Part shown: positions 37,061 through 52,101 of the stretch, in pieces
Position numbering within the stretch: position 1 is the first letter of the stretch
Layout: every line of letters begins with the position of its first letter
Source of the DNA: Atrina japonica
Lineage: Eukaryota; Mollusca; Bivalvia; Pterioida; Pinnidae
Assembly (NCBI GenBank): GCA_030159075.1
Contig: BROG01000048.1
Span: 930,001 to 994,000 of the forward strand
Length of the DNA: 64,000 nt
Direction of reading: 5' to 3'
Translations under genes and position numbers: made by a program
Notes under the pieces: generated by a model
Told to the model about the DNA's origin: nothing
What the model saw: the letters and a program-made list of their open reading frames with translations, nothing else
Databases searched by the model: none

Positions 37061-38022
37061 GTAACAAATAAATAAAATGATTTACAACTCTGGTGGTATG
37101 CGAATCTCGTGTTAATTAGAGCTTTAAGTCAACTAAATCTGGTTTTATATTATGTTTTCAAGAGGAACATCTGTTCGACCGATTTTACTGGCTAATTTAT
37201 AGTTTTGCGAAATGGGAACCTATGTAGTAACATCATTGACCTAAATAATAATCACATTGAATTATCTTCTCATATTTCACTGGTGTATTTTATTGAAATA
37301 CATTCCGTGTCTAGTTGGAATGAGGTATGAAGTGACATATTACATCGTACTAAAGTTATCAAATGATAATTCAAAGAAAAATAATTTATCAAGGAAAAAG
37401 AAAAAGTGAATTTCATATCCATTTTAACTGTAACGAATGTTTTTAATTTATTATTACATTCCTCTCATATTATTGGCAATAGCAAACTGGCTCTTTAGCG
37501 TAAATAATTACTATTTGTGGGTCGACCTCGTTACCGTTTCTGGTTGAACTTTGACCCAAATGTTGTGCCTAATTACACAAATAACAACAAATGATGTTAA
37601 TTATTGCAATATAGTTACGACTGCACGTTCAGCAACGAATATAAATTCACCATGACTACGTGTTGTCTTTTAGCTTAATAAGAGAAGTCATCATCACCAC
37701 CACCGCCAACAACAACAACAACAAGTAAACAAACAAAATGACTGTAATAGTAAGCTTTTTAGTTTCTTTGCATTTTTGGCTTCTATCGTCAAGGTATTTC
37801 GTAAAATGTTGATTATTAATTTTTCGTTCGTGAAATAATTTTATTTACTGAAAACTTAGTGGGTAATAAAACAACAACAACTAAACATCGAAAATAAATC
37901 CAAGGCGAAATATTTTACTTCAGTGGTGGACAGTAGAATATCTCAATATCAACAAAAAGTAAAGTGAACGAATTCTTTTTCCAATGAAAACCCAAGAAAA
38001 TAAATTATCTTGAAGTATAGGC
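37061..38022. other. Unannotated intergenic stretch
   Basis: No gene seen. A short CAC/AAC trinucleotide stretch lies near 37695-37735. Confidence 0.4.
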
Positions 38023-39855
38023 CAAGTAAGGGAAAGGTTTAACGACGGGACTTTTACAGTATGTAAGGAAAATGACACGTTTTTGACAGTATAAGTCATT
38101 TAAGGGGAGAGTTTAACGGCAGGCATTTTACAGTATAAGCCATGTAAGGGGAGAGTTTAACGGCAGGCTTTTTACAGTATGTCATGTAAGGGGAATGTTT
38201 AACGGCAGGCTTTTAACAGTATGTCATGTAATGGGAATGTTTAACGGCAGGCTTTTTACAGTATAAAGTTTGTAAGGGGGATGTTTAACGGCACGCTTTT
38301 TACAGTATGCCATGTAAGGGGAGAGTTTCAAGGCAGGCTTTTTACAGTATAAGTCATGTAAGGGGAATGTTTAACGGCAGGCTTTTTACAGTATATGTCA
38401 TGTAAGGGGAATGTTTAACGGCAGGCTTTTTACAGTATAAAGTTTGTAAGGGGAATGTTTAACGGCAGGCTTTTTACAGTATAAAGTTTGTAAGGGGAAT
38501 GTTTAACGGCAGGCTTTTTACAGTATAAAGTTTGTAAGGGGAATGTTTAACGGCAGGCTTTTTACAGTATAAGTCATGTAAGGGGAGAGTTTCACGGCAG
38601 GCTTTTTACAGTATGTTATGTAAGGGGAATGTTTAACGGCAGGCTTTTTACAGTATAAGTCATGTAAGGGGAGAGTTTAACGGCAGGCTTTTTACAGTAT
38701 AAGTCATGTAAGGGGAATGTTTAACGGCAGGCTTTTTACAGTATAAAGTTTGTAAGAGGAATGTTTAACGGCAGGCTTTTTACAGTATAAGTCATGTAAG
38801 GGGAATGTTTAACGGCAGGCTTTTTACAGTATAAAGTTTGTAAGGGGAATGTTTAACGGCAGGTTTTTTACAGTATAAAGTTTGTAAGGGGAATGTTTAA
38901 CGGCAGGCTTTTTACAGTATAAGTCATATAAGGGGAATGTTTAACGGCAGGCTTATTACAGTATAAAGTTTGTAAGGGGAATGTTTAACGGCAGGTTTTT
39001 TACAGTATGTCATGTAAGGGGAGAGTTTAACGGCATGCTTTTTACAGTATAAGTCATGTAAGGGGAGAGTTTAACGGCAGGCTTTTTTACAGTATAAAGT
39101 TTGTAAGGGGAATGTTTAACGGCAGGCTTTTTACAGTATAAAGTTTGTAAGAGGAATGTTTAACGGCAGGCTTTTTACAGTATAAAGTTTGTAAGGGGAA
39201 TGTTTAACGGCAGGCTTTTTACAGTATAAAGTTTGTAAGGGGAATGTATAACGGCAGGCTTTTTACAGTATAAAGTTTGTAAGGGGAATGTTTAACGGCA
39301 GGCTTTTTTTTCAGTATAAGTCATGTAAGGGGAATGTTTAACGCCAGGCTTTTTACAGTATAAGTCATGTAAGGGGAGAGTTTAACGGCAGGCTTTTTAA
39401 AGTGGAGAGTTTAACGGCAGGCTTTTTACAGTATAAGTCATGTAAGGGGAATGTTTAACGGCAGGCTTTTTACAGTATACGTCGTGTAAGGGGAATGTTT
39501 AACGGCAGGCTTTTTACAGTATGTCATGTAAGGGGAATGTTTAACGGCAGGCTTTTTACAGTATAAGCCATGTAAGGGGAAAGTTTAACGCAGACTTTTT
39601 ACAGTATAACGTTTGTAAGGGGAATGTTTAACGGCAGGCTTTTTACAGTATAAGTCATGTAAAGGGAATGTTTAATGGCAGGCTTTTTACAGTATAAAGT
39701 TTGTAAGGGGAATGTTTAACGTCAGGCTTTTTACAGTATAAGTCATGTAAGGGGAGAGTTTAACGGCAGGCTTTTTACAGTATACGTCATGTAAGGGGAG
39801 AGTTTAACAACAGGCTTTTTACAGTATAAGTCATGTAAGGGGAGAGTTTAACGCA
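38023..39855 (+). repeat. 44 bp satellite array
   Basis: About 41 head-to-tail units contain GTAAGGGGAATGTTTAACGG, CAGGCTTTTTACAGTATAA and a 5-7 bp tail. Two tail variants (AGTCAT and AAGTTT) and two variants after AAGGGGA (ATGTTT or GAGTTT) intermix. Shorter units ending in TATGTCAT also occur. Internal homogeneity is high compared with the first units at 38023-38110. Confidence 0.95.
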
Positions 39856-42800
39856 TGGTTTTTGATTATTTTGATTGCTTTCAGTCAATGTAGTTACGTT
39901 CAACGCACCATGTTTTTAAAACATGAGTTTATGCGAAAATGAATTTTTTCCTCTTATACCGCCTGTGAAAATAGTATAAGCTATTGTAACGAATCTTAAT
40001 CAGAAATAGAAAAATATGCTATTTTCAATATTTTAATCTCTGCATTCAGTATTGACATCGATAAAGCATGCTTAATTTTATAAATATTTTATCTCAGAAT
40101 TTGAAATAAATACAACATGTGTTAATAGTTCGTAGTTTTACATCTTTTTTTCTGTTCTTGTCTGATAACTTGGCAAACTCTCAATCTAATTCAAAATTGA
40201 ATTTGCTTTTATTCTTAACAGACATTTACATTAAATTTTATGGTACATAATGAAATACACCTTCCTGGAAAGCACCAACAACTCTGCATCCTAGTTATCT
40301 ATTCCAAAATACAAGTCGCTCGTATAGTACAATGTCGCTAGACTGTATTACACTTAACAATGATCCAACTGGTCTTGTTGGTACGCTACATACCCGTCCT
40401 ATTCACAAATCTTGAAACAATTTCTTGACTTTTGCTATTCTTACCCTATTGAATGCTACATACAAAATCTGAAGGGAGTTGACCAAAAGATTTTTAGAAA
40501 CATCGACGACATACACTAGCACGAGGTAAACTTGCACGATATATAGTGGCACGAGGCACACCAACACAAGTTACACCGTCATGATGGAGTACAGCAGCAC
40601 GAAACATGACGATGTAAGCTAACAGTTAAAGTAGTTTACTAACTTTACAATGCAACATGCAAGTCAATATTTGTGTTGCACCATAATTGGAACTTGTATG
40701 GTTTTATATAAAATGTACGATATAACAAAACTACACGCTTTATGATTTACATATGAATACACATTAACATTCATACATACAAGACACATTCTTATTCTTA
40801 TTACATACATGAGACCTGATCCCACTTCTGGATTTCCATATGTCCGTGTTTGTCCAATGTTCAATATATTTGTATATCTGTCTCCTGGACATCCTGAAGA
40901 TTAATACTTTAGTAACTGTGTATTTTATATTCATTGGTCATGAGTATGCTTGTTTCTTTGGAACAGTACAACATCACGATGCTTGTATCAGTATACCGAA
41001 AACAAAAGTCTTCTGATGCCAGTAAAAAGATGTCAAGCGAGCAAGGACGGTTGTAATAAAACATGATTTAGGAAAACATGGTAAGAAGAACGTCATTTTG
41101 AAAGGATCGAACTGGATGTGAAGAGTACGTGTCTAGTTTGTCGGTTAGAAAAACAAACAGACAAACTAAAAACAAAAACATGAAAACAGCAAATATATTG
41201 GCAAAGGAAACGAACATGAAAAAATGGATTTAAAAATAAGTGTTAAAAAAGAACAAGACAATGCAATCTTTTATATTCAGTTCATATCCAGACTTGTCGA
41301 CTTTGATGACTAATATGTGTGGATAAATAAAGAGAGAAAGTTGTTTCTTTGACGTTGGCATTTTTTATAAATACAAAATATTGACGTCATTGATATGCTT
41401 CATTAAAAAATGGAGTTATTTTACCTATGTTACATGATATATTACAAATTATGGACATTTTCGCTTTATTAACCAGCAAGTGGTTAAACTTATATGTTTA
41501 ACGTCGGACAGTAGGATTCCAAAGAATCCATGTATACCGAAGTATTGCTTAATCCATGCGTATATCATATTATACAATAATCGCAGTTTCAAATCCAAAT
41601 GCTACTCGTGTAAAGCTATATGGTGTAGAGCAATAGAAACTTCCCGAACTGTTACAACCAGTTAAGTTCAAGTCGCATGCCAGAAAACACTTAAAGTCTT
41701 GGTGTAATAATAACTCAAATTTTTTATATCAATAATTGAGCTTGTTCCATTTTGATATATCGCTATAGAAACCATGCCATGAAATGAAGTTATCATGTTG
41801 AAATAACCTTTAAATATGAAATGTAGGACAGCTGCCAAAAGTTCACATTGGAGTCACAAGTATTCAAGTCTTTCTTCATATTGAAACATATAATGTTAAA
41901 GGCGATAAGGGAGTCATTGAAGATTTGAAAGTAGTTTAGACACAAACGAAGATGAATACGTTTCTCAAAGAAAATGACATAATTTCTGAAAATGTTATTT
42001 TTGCTGAATAATAATTGTAATGATCTTCGGGAAATGTGAGAAACAGCGATATTAATTACGTTGTTTCTCACTGATAGTGAGCAAGGGAGTGAACCCTGTT
42101 GAACCCTAAGCTGATTATGCGGTCAAGTCTACATCACCACCACCAGTGGTTTTTTCCTGTGTAATTTATGTTTGTTTTTCTCCCACCACCATGGGAATCT
42201 GGCCACCATCATATGCCTGAAAAAATAACCGGCAAACCCCATCACGAGTCTCTATTTGTTGCTTCGTACTCATTGTGTAAAATTAAGCCAGCTATTCTCA
42301 TGCATAATTAAGTGCATGATTTGGAAGATAATTAGCTCTTTGAAGGTCGATGTAGGACAACTGATTAATTAATATGATACCCATAAGTAACCCATACAAC
42401 ATATTCGGTATTTGGCACTCGTCTGTGTTTGAAAGTACAATTTGAAGATAATCTTGCTATACATTACAATAAAGTACTACATCAACGTACATACTAACCA
42501 GGTCATCTCAACAGTGTTTTACTAGATTACTCTTTGCAGCATAGTTACTCTGTAATTAACTACAAACACAGCTCTGTACTTTTATCTTATTCCTGATAAG
42601 TATCTACACCTAAGCTTAATGAAATTTAATATTGAAAGACAATTGAGTGCAAAAATGAATTTTGAAAAAAAAATCTTGATTCTTCAATAATTTGCTATAT
42701 TTTGTTTTATCAGCATAAGACGGAAATAGTTTTGCCATATAACAAAAGTGATTGCTATCAAAACATTTGGTTTTCATCCAGAAAAACGCCGCATTTAAAA

Positions 42801-42990
42801 CAAAAGCAATAAAATAAGTCACTTATTGAAGTTGCAACGAAAATCCATATTTTGCTCAATTTCAAGTACTGGTTTATTGTAAACGCCACATGAATAAGTT
42901 TTCATGATTTATTTTTATTTTGAATATTTACTGTATTATCTTTGTCACAATGTTGTTTTTTCTCTTTTTATAGGCAAAGGTAAATTTGTA
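39856..42990. other. Gene-free stretch
   Basis: No convincing ORF or RNA gene. An inverted copy of the AAGTGGGATCAGG dispersed repeat lies at 40811-40830. The rest is AT-rich unique sequence. Confidence 0.45.
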
Positions 42991-43553
<563 letters not shown>

Positions 43554-43567
43554 AGTACCACTGGATA

Positions 43568-43695
43568 GTCGAAAATCTAACTCATTAGTATACGACAAGT
43601 TGAATATAATAACGGTATCAACATGAAGAACAATTGCGAATCCTAAAAGGGATGGGAGCAGGTGTCCGGAAGGAGTCAGTGTCCCTTGTTAGCAT
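43568..43695 (+). repeat. Dispersed repeat, copy 1 (GTCCGGAAGGAGTC)
   Basis: Shares with 44355-44495 the sequence AATCYMAAMSGGGATGG and GTGTCCGGAAGGAGTC, plus upstream ATACGACAARTT and ATGAASAACRATTG. Confidence 0.75.
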
Positions 43696-44354
43696 GATGC
43701 ACCCGTTGCAAATGTTCCATGGAAATGTCTCGAGTTAGGTGAAAAGGTCAAGCTCGTTGAAAAGGTAATCAGTTAGTTCTACATCTGATTGACGAAAAGG
43801 AGTCACCGTGCTCCAGAATACTAACATTCTTGAGAGAAGGACTTCATATTATTTAATTGTAAATAATAGACAGTCAGAATGTCCTACCAAGCGACTGTGT
43901 CCAAATAGGCATGTATAGATGGCGGATGGAAAGGTGAATATATATAAATATAAGATATACTTGAATACTTCTATCCATGTATCCATCCATCTATCCATTC
44001 AACATTATACAAATATTGTATTTTGGTAGTCTGTATCCAATGAAATAAAATAATCTTGTAGAATCCACACACTTGAAGGTAACAAAAAAGAAACAAAGAA
44101 GTAGAGAAAAGTTGAATTGAATTATGTTATAAGTTTAAGATTTTATAACTCAATAAAATCAAAGCCAGATGTACAAAAATTGCAACACAACAAGAATCAA
44201 TTACGTAAACGATTCATGATGTATATTTTCTCTATCAAAATCAGTTCTACGATTATCAGGTAAAAGTATTATTTCACAGAATTACATCAAGTTCAGTTTA
44301 TTGATTTTCTGTCATGTTTCTTTGTATTGTCAAATTGCAACACGGGGTAAGTAT

Positions 44355-44495
44355 AATCCGAAACTCAAAATCCATTAGAATACGACAAATTAGATTTAAC
44401 AACGGTTATAATATGAACAACGATTGTGAATCCCAAACGGGATGGAACCATGGCCAAGTGTCCGGAAGGAGTCGGCGTCCTCTGCCAGCATGCTA
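44355..44495 (+). repeat. Dispersed repeat, copy 2 (GTCCGGAAGGAGTC)
   Basis: Second copy of the 43568-43695 element, about 0.79 kb away in the same orientation, with similar divergence across its length. Confidence 0.75.
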
Positions 44496-44699
44496 CAAAA
44501 CTACAATGCCTAAGACGCTTTATGGGTTATTTATACAATTCGTAAAATATAAATGTGAAGTTATAGAACATTTATGTTATGAATTAGAGGGTCAAACCTC
44601 CGGGTTAATTTTGGTCAATTTTATATTTTATTTGGCACGATGCTGTACACTCACGCGTGTTTTGCCAAATGTTTGCATGTTCTCAATTTTTCATTGTCA

Positions 44700-44957
44700 A
44701 CTTTACAAAATCTTACAATTTTACAATATATTCCAATTTTACAATATCTTCCAATTTTACAATATCTTCCAATTTTACAATATCTTACCATTTTACAAAA
44801 TCCTACAATTTTAAAAATTCTTACACAATTTTACAAAATCTTACAACTTAACAAAATCTTACAATTTTACAATATCTTTAAATTTTACAAAATCCTACAA
44901 TTTAAAAAATTCTTAAAATTTTACAATATCTTACAATTTTACAATATCTTACAATGT
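44700..44957 (+). repeat. 17-18 bp minisatellite
   Basis: Tandem copies of CAATTTTACAATATCTTC with variants ending in AAATCCTA or AAATTCTTA. Creates Ile/Leu/Gln/Phe-rich shadow frames. Confidence 0.92.
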
Positions 44958-47900
44958 TATTAAAAAATGAAATATTGGCCTGCACACGGCAATCTGTATT
45001 TAAGGAAAAAACAAATGATAATAGTTAGTCACCCTGCTTAATATCACGTGGTCTGTCCAATTATATTTCTTTAAAATATGTGATATAAAATTTTTGGCTT
45101 AGCTCATTGTAAATGATTGGTGATTAGTATTAATTGGAGAAGAGAATATATCACAACAGACCCATGTATTCTTTTCTCTCGAATTTTAGTATGATTCTTT
45201 TTGGCAATGGTTTAGATTCAGGAGGTAGAAAGAAGCGCATGTTTTCTCAAAGCTATCATAATAAAGTTCTAACTTGGAAAGAAAGGCAGATGTTGTAATG
45301 CTTGTGTGACCAAACGGAAGATATCCATACACAAAATTATGAAATTCAACGTAGCCAAATTCAATTAGATCAGATAAGTACCATTATATAATTTGATTCT
45401 AATCATGTAGGTCAAGGTCTATGTAATGCGGAGCTGTTTTCCTCACGAAAGAAAAAACAATAACTAAAAACGTTCTCTGAGAATTCTTGGATTATGGCAA
45501 AATACAATCTGCACACCCACACACATGATTTTCAAATTAGCGACAGCTTACATGGGAATAAAATTTGTACATGCAATGAGCATGTTACAATTAACTTTCA
45601 TCTCATGTGGGACTGTTTTTAAACAAGATTTAAAATTCTCGAAATTTCGGATTTTTTAAAAATGTGGTTGAAAAAGATATTTTTTTTATTTTACCGTAAT
45701 GTTATAATAAAATAAAAGCTACCAAAATCTAATGAATTTTGCAGACAAGGTACATATCAACATGCTTTATATTTATAACCGCTGATCAAAATACGTAATT
45801 CTGACATTAATTGAAAAATCATCCTCAACAGCCCAGAATAATCTGACACTTCCGAACACCTGACAGCGAAAATACACTTATTAGCAAATTATGTTACAAT
45901 CCTTTACCTTACTTCTTAACTGATATAGAATTTTGCACTTTAAATTGATTTTATGCATTTTATGCTGTAAATATATTAACATGCATTTTTATTTAAAACC
46001 GAATATCTTGAATTATCTCATTTTATACGTTAGTAATAGCTACTCCGTTAATAATACTTTTTTTTCGAATCTTGCATACTGTTTTCTCTGAAGGATATAA
46101 TTTACATAGACTAACATAGTAAAAATACTGTAACTTTCAAGAAATGAGTATCATTGAATCAATTTGTGAGCGCTATAAATCATTATGAAATAAGCATTTG
46201 AAATCTTGTTTAGGTAGAATTTATTGCTTTTTCTGCTTAATAACATTAAGCCATGGATACAGAAAGTGAAATGATGTAAGTCATAGAAAATCAGATGAAT
46301 CCTGTGCGGAATTTATGGCATTGTGGTAAATCTACTGAATCCTGTAGAATCCTGTTTTTATGTATATCCTACATATGATATTTATACACATAAATTATAC
46401 TACATCTAATTCTAGTTTTCCTACTACTTCTAACCACAAAATTATAATATTTTTCATCGTGTGTTTATTTACTTGAAAATTGCTGACTTATATGATGGAA
46501 AGAAACAAGACACTAAACACGTGTAATTGGACGTCATGTAACTGTACAAGAGGATTATTATACTTAAATGTATGCTATATAGATAAATATATACTTATCC
46601 ATATTAGAAATGTATACCATGTGTTACGGAGCAAACATATGTGAAGTAGATCACAATAGAAACCAATGACAATGTAACAACATGATCATCTTAAATACGG
46701 GTATTTCCTATTGTTTACAAAGCAACACTCACACAAACCGACGAAATTTAAAAACTTTTATTGGCTTCAAGTTTTCAGATAATTTCTAAGCATCCACAAT
46801 GAAAAGGCAATTCAAGTTTATTGGCGGGTATATTCTTATAAAGTATTAGACTATTTTACAAACTCTTTTACAGAAATGTGTTAGAATGGAACAGACATTA
46901 GCTTCACATTCTGAGGGATTCGTGTTTGCATTATGTAATATATCTTTTGTTTCCTTTTTCATAGATTAATGGAAGCAGGAGAGAACACTTAAATATTCTG
47001 AAACTTCATGAGTTCCTCACTATAAAACGTTAGCAGCAATATTTACATTATCATTCATTTTTCATCCCAGTTCGAACTGTTACACACAATCTGGCGCCAA
47101 TGCTATAAAATTTCATTGTTTTATCTAATACACTTATTATCAAATATATAGTTAGCCAATTATTAATGTATGCATATGTTGTCTAATGTCCTGGTAATGT
47201 GCACACGTTGATAGTAAAATCTCAAATTCTATTGTGTAATTGTAAATGTAACTTTAGTATTGTATATTTTTAAATAGGGTGTAGACAAGATTTAATAATT
47301 TAATAACATCTCTAATTTAGATTAAAATAAATTAAAGACATAAATAGCCAATCTAGTCATGAGCAGACTACATGCATGTACATTTTAAATCATAAAATAT
47401 ATACTAGTTCTATCCTTTAGGTGAAACTTTATTTGTAAACACGATAATTGTTAAAGCACGACATAAGATTACATAACATATAATTGCTCATATAGTTTTA
47501 GTTTAAAGTGATTCGAAGTGAACCATTCTGCGTTCAGACATTATCTCATACACACTCAGTTTTACATCAAAAGTAATTTTGATGTAGAAATAATTTTTGG
47601 AGGCAAACAAATTCTGTAAATAGATCTCGTAGTGGGAAGTCAAATCTACAGAGCTATGAAGCCAACCATTTAAATACCCTGAATAAGTAAAAGTCAGTGT
47701 TAGATGACACCTTACGGGTTTGTATAGAAAAAACTTAAATTAATAACATCACATTACAGATGTTAAGGGAGTGAATTAATGAAAACTCCCTTTTAACGGT
47801 TTTGTCTATAATTGTTATCATTTACAGCCAGTTATACCTTCATGGGCGTGAAAACTAAGTTAACCTTTAACTATTTTCTTATATCAACGTCAATAAGTTG

Positions 47901-48216
47901 AACATGATGCAAATTACACTGACATAGTGAACTGATAAACTATGAGGTTTCTCATTCTGTTATAATAGGTCGTAAATCTGCTATTAATTAAGTGGTCCTT
48001 AGCCTTTTTATCTTGACTACAACTCGCGGAAATATTTATATACAATGGCTCAACTTTGAAGTACAATACTGCATACAAAATATAACGCTATGAGTATCAA
48101 AAACGGTGAAATCCGCAAATATACAAACACAAATATCTATGAACAAACACCAAAGATACACAGGGGAATCTTATCTCATTTTGGAATGTACATCCTACGT
48201 CGTTAAATCAAGGGGT
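44958..48216. other. Gene-free stretch
   Basis: AT-rich sequence without long ORFs, recognisable exons or repeats I could name. Single small exons of an unknown gene cannot be ruled out by eye. Confidence 0.45.
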
Positions 48217-48515
<299 letters not shown>

Positions 48516-49179
48516 TTGATGTTGTTGTACACAATAGTAACTTTATACAATATAGTGTACTTAAATTTGTTGCCAAGCAATGTATGTTTATATACAAAGA
48601 ACAAATCCCTGTTTCATTAAAATGCACGTTTCATGAAACATCTTCAAGTATCTATGAAAAAAAAAATAATCGGAGATTCACCAAGGGAGAAAATTAAATT
48701 TCTGAAGTTTCAGAACTGATTACGATTTGGGATCATCAGGATTACATACAAAAGTATCTTATTCTTGGTTTGACAGGAGGAAAATCAATTTAACTTAACA
48801 AACTAAATTATTCATTTACTGAAGATTTAAGACACAAAATTATATTTGGAGATATAAGTTGAAGAACAACCTATATATTTGGAGGTCGAATGTACTAAGA
48901 CAAGGACATCTTAACTACGTCATCAGATCGTCCTAGTAATATCAATAGGCTTATACACTGTTGGAACATACTACATTTGGAGGTGAAGTCGTTTGAGGGG
49001 TTACGGTATATGTATTTGTAATTCTATATCACACAGAGGAAACATTACTTGAAATCTTATCATGTAACTGTTAGTGTCGAATGATGAGATTTTACTCTTA
49101 GAAATTTTTACTATACTATTTTTTAAAATCACATCTGCCCTACATATATTGAGAGTGACATGGTCAATATGAAGAACAA

Positions 49180-49835
49180 GAGGTCTAATGGACCTACTCG
49201 GTCACCTGGGTAAACAGATTGCGATAAGAATAGGCTGATCATTGGTTCATTATGTTTAATGATGCACAAACTTTTGACCCTTTCTGAGTTCTATCCTATT
49301 TTCATTTGCAAACTTTATGTGGCATCACATGGAAATACTTCCTACCAAGTTTTCTTAAAATCAATCAATTGGTTAATGAGAAGTCACAAATGTGTAAAAT
49401 GAGAGAAATTTTATATTATCTGTTTATTAAGTTCTTCATAACCTTGGAATTGTGCCACAATGGTCCACTGATAATTCCTAATACCTTCTTCATATATCAT
49501 TGTAAACAGAAAGTCTATCAATTTTTAGTTAATAAGCAATTTATTTAAAATTGTATCATGTCATTCAAAGCGCCCCTGGTGGCTGATTTATGAATAGATA
49601 TCGTTTCCGATTAAAAGAAAACAAATTTGAATGTCATTTGGTCATTGGTTCATAACAAGAAGATTTTTAAAGATGTACCAAGTTTTTGGCTTTTTGTCCC
49701 TTTTCGGATCATTGTGGATTATAGCTCCTTTTCATTCGTAAACTTTGTGCAATTTTACATAGGAATACTTTCTGCAAATTTTGTTTAAAAATGGCCAGCT
49801 GGTTCTTGAGAAGAAGTTGAAAATGTGTTACCCTG
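49180..49835 (+). repeat. Dispersed mollusc-type repeat (ACAAGAGG...CACCTGGGTAA)
   Basis: Opens AACAAGAGGTCTAATGGACC then GGTCACCTGGGTAA and later has AGCGCCCCTGGTGGCTGATT. The layout of a short opening motif followed by long AT-rich text with repeated 'cattggttcat' phrases resembles common bivalve repeats. No gene. Confidence 0.65.
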
Positions 49836-49964
49836 AGCCTTCGTCTCATTCATTTTTACTTTCTATAACACGCAGGTATGATTAATCAATATAGGATATT
49901 TATGTTTGTTTATTGTTGTTTTATATTCCTTCAAGACTTTGTCACGTATATTGAGATGCCACTA

Positions 49965-50205
49965 GCTTTAGGTAAATTTGCCAATGCAGTGAGGGTTCTT
50001 TTACATGCCACACCTTCGGCGACACGGTACCCTGGTTATAAGTCTGATCCGAAAGACCTTTGACTTTCACTTTTATGCCGAGTGTTTGTCAAAGGAAGTC
50101 ACTAGTTTTTAAAGTCTTTGGTATGGCCCGGTCCGGTAATAGAACCCGGCACATTCCCCTTTCCCCATTCCCCGCTTTGCCACTAGACCACCACAAGCGG
50201 TCTCA
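49965..50205 (-). mobile_element. tRNA-derived SINE
   Basis: On the - strand the head reads GGTGGTCTAGTGG (A-box, 50192-50180). Then, 43 nt after the A-box start, comes GGGTTCTATTACC (B-box, 50147-50135). This is the spacing of a tRNA-type RNA polymerase III promoter. The body continues to about 49965 and includes ACCCTCACTGCATTGGC. A fragment of the same body occurs at 12995-13018. It is a degraded tRNA-like head, not a functional tRNA. Confidence 0.72.
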
Positions 50206-50920
50206 ACATAGAATATCCACTATTCCCAACAACTAATCTTCGCATTTCATCGTTGCTTCTTGTTTCTATATTGTCTCGCTACTGTAAATAATTTGGTAGT
50301 TTTTTATTTTTCATTTTGCATTAGAACTTGTACGTTAATTGCTAAAATAATTTTAACACTGAGAGGGGCACTTAAACATCAAAGAATATATATTAATATT
50401 CATTTTATAATAAAGAATGCATTTTTAAACGAACACATGCGTTAAATACAGAGAAAATTTTAAATGTCAACACGAACGGCAGATGCTGTACTTGTAAATG
50501 ACTTAAGTAAGTAGCATCACCTGTAATATATGATAATGGTAAAATTTAACATATGTCTTGATAATCGCTTCTGTCAAATTGATTTCATCAAAGGCATCTT
50601 CCGATTATGCCTTATAATTGTATTAGGCTATATTCTATATATACATGGCGGTTGATGCAAAAACTGTGTTGAATATAGTCACAATGAAAATGGTTTAATT
50701 ATTTCATATTTTTACTCTCCACTTAATCATATGTAAACAACAGGTAGGAAACAATAGAAAAGGTTCAGATCAAAACGTGTCAATCGCTAGGAACCCCATA
50801 GGTCAATATACAAATATAATAAACATGGGGAAATTAAGAGGTGGGATCAGGTGACCCTGCTGACCCGTTAAACGCGCCAATAGTCTGTATTCAAATTTTT
50901 AGGTTTAAATTTTGAGTTTT
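50206..50920. other. Gene-free stretch
   Basis: No gene seen. A short GGTGGGATCAGGTGACC repeat fragment lies at about 50839-50856. Confidence 0.4.
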
Positions 50921-50929
50921 TCATTGTGG

Positions 50930-51180
50930 TATATCGTGTTTACAATTATGAAACAAAACGACGTCAATATATCTAAATGTTAAATCAAACGCCTCAAATA
51001 GACCTCCGGATGAAGTATGTTTCATATGAATACAGAAACTGGTCGACCATAAGTGGCAAAGTAGGTGCCTATTGGAAAACCTGTGTTTTGTTTGGTCAAC
51101 AAATACTGCACATATTTCTACAATTAGAAATTCCAATATCTTTGTCCAATATCACTTTAGTGTACTTGCCTTGGTGACCA
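50930..51180 (-). pseudogene. Retroelement reverse transcriptase fossil, copy 2
   Basis: The - strand shows, in mixed frames, GTYFATL near 51075, DQFLYSYETYFIRR, and DLTFRYID near 50960. These correspond to the core ending in RYIDDVL of the same RT family as 33878-34802. The second catalytic Asp is lost (RYIDVV). Only this central part is preserved. Confidence 0.72.
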
Positions 51181-51808
51181 ATAAAGTAGATATATCGTAT
51201 GTTTTTATGCTGTAGAATTGAGTAAAACTGCAACTACAAATTATATTGTTAAACCTCACCGCATACTTATAAGCACAGTTGCACAAGGCACTAATTTACA
51301 AATTTTTGTTCGTTTCCATTACGTGTTGAAGTGACTATCCATCTACTAGCCAGGGGTAGTATCTGCGTCTTGGTTGTCATTAGAATCGTATAAACATTAT
51401 TAAATCATGTGTGTTGTTGAGCTACATTATCCAACATATCCGATCAACGTGATGGTTAAACCCAAATTACACATCATCCTTTAGCTTCAAATCTTATTCA
51501 TATTTCTGATGCTTTGTGTTAAAGGTGTACGCCGAAAATAATGTAAGTGCGCATAATGTCGGAATGGCTAATATTTCCTTGTTATGTTTGTGCCATGTAA
51601 CGGATGAACAATAAGCAAGCAGTCGTGAGAGATCTACTAGCAGATTGTTCATCAATCTGACTTTGATGGAAAGTCGTGTTCGATAAGCTATTTGCAGGAA
51701 GATAAACTTGTGTTTGATAAATTGCTCTTCAAATCTAATAGGAAGCAAATATACAGTCTACATATCTTCTGTTTTGTATTCATATCTTGAATGTATTTTC
51801 CAGAATAG

Positions 51809-51809
51809 C

Positions 51810-51843
<34 letters not shown>

Positions 51844-51905
51844 TTAATAATAATAATAATAATAATAATGACGAAAGTAAGAATAATAATAGAAATAATA
51901 ATTAT
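51809..51905. repeat. (AAT)n microsatellite
   Basis: Interrupted AAT triplets giving an Asn-rich shadow frame. Confidence 0.95.
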
Positions 51906-51959
51906 TATTTTGTTGTTGTTAATATATTGTTGTTGTTGAAAATTTTATCATAATAAGCA

Positions 51960-52046
51960 TCCTCATTATTATCATCCTTCTTCTCCTATCTTCATCCTCC
52001 TCTCCTTATCATCATCATCATCCTTATCATAATCCTCCATCTCCTT

Positions 52047-52101
<55 letters not shown>
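51960..52101. repeat. (ATC)n microsatellite
   Basis: Imperfect CCT/ATC triplets passing into a pure ATC run from about 52048. Confidence 0.95.

Noticed and set aside
38023..39855. CRISPR-like array of 44 bp repeats
   Set aside because: Units are contiguous with no unique spacers, and the surroundings are eukaryotic; it is a satellite.
50120..50205. Functional tRNA gene
   Set aside because: A- and B-box-like words are present, but the cloverleaf arms do not pair well by eye and the B-box is degraded; a SINE head fits better.
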